From: Sporosarcina sp. FSL K6-1508
Lineage (GTDB): Bacteria > Bacillota > Bacilli > Bacillales_A > Planococcaceae
Length of the DNA: 64,000 bases
Direction of reading: 5' to 3'
NCBI RefSeq assembly: GCF_038007465.1
Contig: NZ_JBBOXF010000001.1
Location: forward strand, 1 to 64,000
A model generated the notes under the pieces. It did no database searches. It was given only the letters and a program-made list of their open reading frames with translations, and was not told where the DNA came from. Of the stretch, positions 59,438 through 64,000 are shown one piece after another. A program made the position numbers and the translations under genes. Position 1 is the stretch's first letter. Every line of letters begins with the position of its first letter.

Positions 59438-59605
59438 GATTCTTTCACCCTTTTCTTAATGTTTGTACACAGTTGGGAGATTTCCCTTCCCCCAATCTTA
59501 CCACGTGCAGGAACATACTTTCTACCATGCAAGCACGTTTATAATAGAGACCCTGTGTACACATTATGCAGGTTGGCCACTCCGTCACTTACTGTCTCCT
59601 CTTTT

Positions 59606-59655
59606 AGAATTGACTGGGTGACAGTCACCCAGTCAATTCAGACACTATTCAGACA
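59606..59655 (+). repeat. REP-like palindrome copy J
   Basis: A 33-base perfect palindrome GAATTGACTGGGTGAC...GTCACCCAGTCAATTC (59606-59638) with tail AGACACTATTCAGACAAC. It lies in the 437-base gap 59438-59875, which otherwise holds only a terminator. Confidence 0.88.
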
Positions 59656-59734
59656 ACCGATCATTTAAAAAGGTTAACTTACATGTGACCCAGCATAATC
59701 TTATTCCCTAGATAAGGAAACTGAAGTCTAGCCG

Positions 59735-59782
59735 AAAAAAATGAGCCCACGCCCAATAATTTGGAGTGCTAGCTCATTTTTA
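59735..59782 (-). terminator. Terminator after the GntR gene
   Basis: AAAAAATGAGC and GCTCATTTTT form the outer stem with A and T runs on both sides, so it can act in both directions. It lies about 95 bases after the gntR stop. Confidence 0.75.
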
Positions 59783-59875
59783 TGTAGTCTATTATTCTAG
59801 AACTTGCGGCGTTCAACCCCGTATCTCATTTAAATCATCACTCTGCATATACGCACTACAGAAAAATCTGTTAAT

Positions 59876-60607
59876 TTACACGAGTTCCGTATAAAATCTG
59901 CAACGATCTCCCCGTACGATTGAAATACAAAACTCCACTGGTTGATCATTCGTATCATATGCCGTTCGCTCCAAAAGCAAAGCGGGTTTTCCTACTTCCG
60001 TCTCAAGAAGGATGCTTTCCCCTTCTCTTATTAAAACCGGTTCAAAAGCTTCTTTCGCACGGACAACTGTCACATCATAGCGTTCATCTAATAAATCATA
60101 CAGCGATGAGGTTCCTACTTCATACAAAACTGACATATCCTGAATAACTGATTTTGGCATAAATGAAGATTCAAGAATAATCGGTTCACCGTCCGCACAA
60201 CGTAACCTTTTCATTTCAATTACGTTTTCCCCCAACGGAAGCTGTAATCCCCCTCTCACTGTTGCAGAAGGTTCTACTTCTTTTACTTCAAGCACACGGT
60301 CAGTGGGATGAAGTCCTTTCTCTCGTAAAACACGGCTAAAGCTGTAAAATCCAGTTAAGGATTGTTCAAATTTAGGTCTGGAAACGAAAGTACCTTTCCC
60401 TTGTATCCGATGAAGTATGCCTTCCTGGACCAATTCTTCAATTGCTTTCTTCGCTGTATTTCTACTAACATGAAATATGTCCATCAAGCTATTTTCTGAA
60501 TCGATTTTATCCCCAGGTCTCCATTCCCCTGCCCGGATACGCGCATCCAATCTTTGTTTTAATTGATGATATAACGGAATAACACTTCCTTGATCTAATG
60601 GTTTCAT
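59876..60607 (-). CDS. GntR family regulator with UTRA domain (HutC/YvoA subgroup)
   Basis: A regulator of about 243 residues: N-terminal winged helix (IPLYHQLKQRLDARI, SENSLMDIFHVSRNTAKKAIEELVQEGIL cited by HVSRNTAKKAIEEL, and IQGKGTFVSRP) and a C-terminal UTRA ligand domain (PLGENVIEMKRLRCADGEPIILESS-like, ending ISIVRGDRCRFYTELV). This subgroup senses sugars or amino-sugar phosphates. Its position before a carbohydrate ABC cluster in the same direction suggests that cluster as target. ATG 60607 is preferred over GTG 60610. Confidence 0.88.
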   Translation of the reverse strand: MKPLDQGSVIPLYHQLKQRLDARIRAGEWRPGDKIDSENSLMDIFHVSRNTAKKAIEELVQEGILHRIQGKGTFVSRPKFEQSLTGFYSFSRVLREKGLHPTDRVLEVKEVEPSATVRGGLQLPLGENVIEMKRLRCADGEPIILESSFMPKSVIQDMSVLYEVGTSSLYDLLDERYDVTVVRAKEAFEPVLIREGESILLETEVGKPALLLERTAYDTNDQPVEFCISIVRGDRCRFYTELV

Positions 60608-60790
60608 CACTTTTCATCCTTTTTCATAGTTCTTACTCTTCAATCTATCATCATTTCAACAAAACTCACAACAATTGAACACGCCATCGTATTGATAAAC
60701 AATAGATTACTTACAAATCGCAATCGATCCGTCTATTTACTTTCGCCGGTACCTTTACGCCATACTTTCTTCTCCCATAGATTAAGTTAC

Positions 60791-61438
60791 CTATTTAACT
60801 TCTCCCACGTCAAATGAACCATCTGATTCACCTTTCAAGCGGAAAATCTGTGAAGACATCCAAGTTAGAAATAAAATAGATACACTTACACCGAAAAAAG
60901 GAAGCAATCCGGGAATAATTAGGAATATGCGGTAAAACACATAAAGCCCCATAACCGATCCAATCACTTGTACCGGGAACGAAATACTTAGTAACAGCGA
61001 TGCCGAAAAATAACGTGAAAACGGCAGATGATAGTAAGCAAACACTTGAAAAATATTCATCACCATCACAGCATAGAGTATTGAAATCATCACCATCAAC
61101 GTTAACATGAAAATCCCTGAAGTCCCGCTCATCGTCAGCACGATACGCAAGTTAAGTATAAGAAAATAACCGATAGCAATCAAAATCACGCCAATCTTAT
61201 TCGAATTAAGGAACTCGGCTTTATACGTCGCCCAATAACTGTTTGTGAGTGACCGCAAACTGTCTTGACCTTGTAATCTCTTTCGCATGACAACAAATAA
61301 CCCTACAGTTGCCGGTGATATGCCTAAAATAACTAAGCCTAGTAATGTAAGCCCAATCCACATGAGTTGTAGCACCGCAAGCATCGTCACAAATTCAACG
61401 AACCAATAAAGTTTCCCTTTCCAACCGTTTGATCCCAA
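60791..61438 (-). CDS. YesL family (DUF624) membrane protein
   Basis: A 215-residue protein with five or six helices; WIGLTLLGLVILGISPATVGLFVVMRK (cited by GISPATVGLFVVMRK) is the conserved YesL core. YesL-type genes regularly stand beside ABC importers for plant cell-wall oligosaccharides, as here, where a binding protein and permease lie upstream. Role unknown, possibly in assembly of the importer. Confidence 0.88.
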   Translation of the reverse strand: MGSNGWKGKLYWFVEFVTMLAVLQLMWIGLTLLGLVILGISPATVGLFVVMRKRLQGQDSLRSLTNSYWATYKAEFLNSNKIGVILIAIGYFLILNLRIVLTMSGTSGIFMLTLMVMISILYAVMVMNIFQVFAYYHLPFSRYFSASLLLSISFPVQVIGSVMGLYVFYRIFLIIPGLLPFFGVSVSILFLTWMSSQIFRLKGESDGSFDVGEVK

Positions 61439-61463
61439 GCGACTAACCTCCTTTAAAAGATAA

Positions 61464-61503
61464 AACTCATATGAAGGAAACCCTTCATATGAGCTTTTAT
61501 TTC
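61464..61503 (-). terminator. Terminator after the sugar-binding protein gene
   Basis: CTCATATGAAGG and CCTTCATATGAG form a 12-bp stem with a tiny loop; on the minus strand TTTTATC follows. It lies between the binding-protein and YesL genes and would favour the binding protein. Confidence 0.85.
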
Positions 61504-61506
61504 ATC

Positions 61507-63123
61507 TTATTTATCTTTTTGCATGCGCTCGTATGCACCTTGAGCCACTTCAAGATACGATTGCAAGCCCATCTTATCAAGCGATTTCTTGTACTCATCC
61601 CACTTGCTAAAATCTTGTTTTCCAGTAATGAAACCAGCAGTCATTTCATCAACATATGTTTGGACATCTGTCATCACTGCACTGACCTTGTCGTTTTCTT
61701 CCAGTGTATAGTTAAGGCCAGGAATGATGTCTTCGTCTTTTATACGGTAAGGCTTCGTTTGCGCAGCATTTTCAGCGGAAGCTTCTTTACCTTCTGCCCC
61801 TTGGAAATATTGCTGTCTAACGATTCCTGGATAATAGCCCCCTGGCCATGTCAAGTATTCACTAATCGCTTGGTCCATATTTAGGCCATTCGGATTGTCC
61901 GTGATTTCAGGTAGATACTTGAAGTTTCCTTCTGCATCTTCCTCATACGTCACACCTTCGAAGCCCATGAAGAACATCTTATTGCCTTCTTCTCCATAGA
62001 AGTGATCCATCCAGCGAACCATCGCTTCTGGATTTTTTGCTTTATCCGTCAATACGAACATGCCAAGATTTCCGAGTCCAGTCGAAACTGTGTTATAAGC
62101 ACGTTCCCCCGTAGGCCCTTCAAGAACTGGTACACCAACGTAACCGTCGAGTTTGAGTAGTTCTGCCGGGTCAACCTCACTTAACATACCGTAATTCCCT
62201 TTAGATGCCTCAGCTGAAAACGTCTGTGGTTCAGTAGTGAATACGTCTTGGTTTACTAACCCTTCCTTATATAGCTTGTTCAAAAATACCAGCATTTCCT
62301 TGTATTCATCTGTAGCCGGAACAAAACGGAATTCCTCCGTACCTTCTTTAAAGTCGAGATTGATGTTCATAGACCCTTGCTTGTTCAATCCAAAGGTTCC
62401 GCGTAAATAGCTAGTAAATTCAGCAACGCCATAGCCACTGCCCCATCCAAGCTCATCCGCTTTGCCATTGCCATTCGGATCTTGTTCTTTGAACGCTTTC
62501 AGTACTGCATACAATTCATCCGTCGTTTCAGGCGCTTGTAGTCCCAATTTTTCGAGCCAATCCTGATTTATCCACGGTGTACCTGCACGTAGGGCTTCGA
62601 ATTCCGGATCATAAATAGCAGGAAAACCATAAATATTTCCATCCGCCATCGTAACACCTTGCTTCACCGCTGGGTACTCATCTAACAACTTTTTGAAATT
62701 CGGAGCATATTCATCGATATAGTCATTTAATGATAAAAATACACCTTGTTCTCCGTATTTGATCAAATCTGTTTTAGAAAGAGCCGAAGCAAAGTAAAAC
62801 TCAGGATAATCCCCCGCCGCAAGCGCTAAGTTTCGTTTCTCTGCTAACCCCTCAATTTGTACGGTATTCCAATTCACTTCGATATTCGACATTTTCTCAT
62901 ACTCATCCCAAAGCATAAGACTATCCCAATTTTGTGAAGCAAAGAACTTTGCTGCAAATCCATCGACTTGAATCTTCTCTTCAACAATTGGCATACCTGT
63001 CGCGTTCACATTGCCAACATTCGCACCTTTTTCAACAGGTCCATCCTCTTTAGAACAAGCCCCCAAAATCCCTGCTGTTAACAATAAAGTTACTGCTACA
63101 CTAGAAAAAACTCTTCTCTTCAA
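61507..63123 (-). CDS. Carbohydrate ABC transporter substrate-binding lipoprotein (LplA/YtcQ-like)
   Basis: A 538-residue lipoprotein with lipobox GILGACSK. The opening FFASQNWDSLMLWDEYEKMSNIEVNW in part, PEFYFASALSKTDLIKYGEQGVFLSLNDYI (cited by GEQGVFLSLNDYI) and NPEAMVRWMDHFYGEEG are typical of the large family 1 binding proteins used by Paenibacillus and Bacillus for oligosaccharides. Start is TTG 63123 behind GGGGGAG. Works with the permease 16 bases upstream; the specific sugar is unknown. Confidence 0.9.
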   Translation of the reverse strand: MKRRVFSSVAVTLLLTAGILGACSKEDGPVEKGANVGNVNATGMPIVEEKIQVDGFAAKFFASQNWDSLMLWDEYEKMSNIEVNWNTVQIEGLAEKRNLALAAGDYPEFYFASALSKTDLIKYGEQGVFLSLNDYIDEYAPNFKKLLDEYPAVKQGVTMADGNIYGFPAIYDPEFEALRAGTPWINQDWLEKLGLQAPETTDELYAVLKAFKEQDPNGNGKADELGWGSGYGVAEFTSYLRGTFGLNKQGSMNINLDFKEGTEEFRFVPATDEYKEMLVFLNKLYKEGLVNQDVFTTEPQTFSAEASKGNYGMLSEVDPAELLKLDGYVGVPVLEGPTGERAYNTVSTGLGNLGMFVLTDKAKNPEAMVRWMDHFYGEEGNKMFFMGFEGVTYEEDAEGNFKYLPEITDNPNGLNMDQAISEYLTWPGGYYPGIVRQQYFQGAEGKEASAENAAQTKPYRIKDEDIIPGLNYTLEENDKVSAVMTDVQTYVDEMTAGFITGKQDFSKWDEYKKSLDKMGLQSYLEVAQGAYERMQKDK

Positions 63124-63139
63124 ACCATTCTCCCCCTTA

Positions 63140-64000
63140 TCAGCCTTTTAGTGAACCTATCATAACGCCTTTCACGAAGTACCTTTGTAAAAATGGATAG
63201 AGCATGAGCATTGGTAAATTGGCAACAATCAATACTGCATATTTCAATCCCTCAACACTGAGCTGTTGCGCTAAAAAACTTTCCGACGTTGCTTGAATCA
63301 TATCGTCGGTCTGACCTTGAATCAGAATTTGTCTGAGAATCAATTGAAGTGGAAACTTATCTTGATCCTGTAAATAAATCAAGGCCTGGAAGTATGAATT
63401 CCAATGACCAACTGAATAGAACAGTACCATGACGGCAATAACCGGAAATGATAGTGGTAAAACAATACTCCATAGAATTCTAAAATTCCCGCTGCCATCC
63501 ATCTTGGCTGACTCCTCTAACTCATGAGGAATGGCTTGGAAGAATGTCCTCATAATGATGATATTCCAAACCGCAACGGCATTTGGAATAATCATGACCC
63601 AAAACGTATCTAGCATCCCAAGATCACGAATCAGTAGATAGGTCGGAACAAGGCCCCCACTGAAAAATATTGTAAAGATGATGAAGGCCATAATAACGCC
63701 GCGCCCCTTTAAATCTCTGCGTGACAATGGGTACGCTGCTAGAATCGTCATGATAACATTCAAAATCGTTCCAAATACTGTATACTTCAACGTGTTGACA
63801 AACCCATTTATAATATCCTTGTTTTTGAAGACCTTTTCATAGGCCTCAAGCGTAAATTCTTTCGGCCATAACCACATCTCACCTGACACCACATATTGCG
63901 GGTTACTCAGAGATGCACTGACTACAAAAACCAATGGATAGATGACGAGTAAGGCAACAATGGTAAGGAACACATAGTTAAATATTGTAAACGTACGATC
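63140..64000 (-). CDS. Carbohydrate ABC transporter permease (LplC/YtcP-like), 5' end outside window
   Basis: The frame runs open to the last base (DRTFTIFNYVFLTIVALLVIYPL), so the true start lies beyond 64000; the GTG at 63973 falls within the first membrane helix and is rejected. Six helices and the EAA loop IPHELEESAKMDGSGNFRILWSIVLPLSFPV (cited by LEESAKMDGSGNFRILW) place it in the MalG/LplC group. A partner permease is expected upstream, outside the window. Confidence 0.9.
   Translation of the reverse strand, partial: DRTFTIFNYVFLTIVALLVIYPLVFVVSASLSNPQYVVSGEMWLWPKEFTLEAYEKVFKNKDIINGFVNTLKYTVFGTILNVIMTILAAYPLSRRDLKGRGVIMAFIIFTIFFSGGLVPTYLLIRDLGMLDTFWVMIIPNAVAVWNIIIMRTFFQAIPHELEESAKMDGSGNFRILWSIVLPLSFPVIAVMVLFYSVGHWNSYFQALIYLQDQDKFPLQLILRQILIQGQTDDMIQATSESFLAQQLSVEGLKYAVLIVANLPMLMLYPFLQRYFVKGVMIGSLKG

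Overview
The window looks like chromosomal DNA of a low-to-mid GC, spore-forming member of the Bacillales, most like Sporosarcina or another Planococcaceae. The evidence is a BclB-type exosporium collagen-like protein, the sporulation checkpoint gene sda, an SLH-anchored S-layer protein, T-box control of branched-chain amino acid synthesis and AGGAGG-type ribosome sites throughout. The genus is an inference from gene content, not from a marker gene. Most genes lie on the minus strand.

Layout. 1-780: 3' end of an exosporium collagen-like gene. 848-12066 (minus): ilvD, then a T-box leader, then ilvB-ilvN-ilvC-leuA-leuB-leuC-leuD-ilvA, the full route to Ile, Leu and Val. A perfect cre-consensus site lies upstream of ilvD. 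12451-18690 (minus): a Fur-boxed haem-uptake locus with three NEAT surface proteins (one SLH-anchored) and a haem ABC importer. 18823-23020 (minus): a sortase, its LPKTG substrate built from about fifteen 36-residue units, and a secreted partner. 23256-27859: a secreted Cu-amine-oxidase-N-like protein and the S-layer protein. 28153-34785 (minus): an ABC importer operon with an ArgH-like lyase and a BadF-type sugar kinase. 35068-45791 (minus): a peptide and D-amino-acid operon (asparaginase, oligopeptide ABC importer, novel-looking regulator, D-amino acid transaminase, M55 D-aminopeptidase, P1 peptidase). 45792-47205: decayed genes and a DnaA-box cluster. 47206-52032: polysaccharide deacetylase, IseA-like lipoprotein, a RAYT transposase, two small genes, and an RRNPP-type regulator followed by a 44-codon secreted propeptide. 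52087-58505: membrane proteins, sda with DnaA boxes, a C-terminal processing protease, and a MATE pump with a TetR regulator. 58796-64000: an unknown gene, a GntR/UTRA regulator and part of a carbohydrate ABC cluster.

Two systems stand out. First, ten copies of a palindromic repeat centred on GGTGACNGTCACC are scattered between genes, often touching stop codons, and two of them flank a RAYT (REP-associated tyrosine transposase) gene; this looks like a Gram-positive REP/RAYT system. Second, the regulator at 50603 and the overlapping propeptide gene at 51898 form a probable new RRNPP quorum-sensing pair, with two divergently transcribed small genes as possible targets. A second dispersed structured repeat (four copies) is also present. 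No rRNA, tRNA, CRISPR array or prophage was seen.
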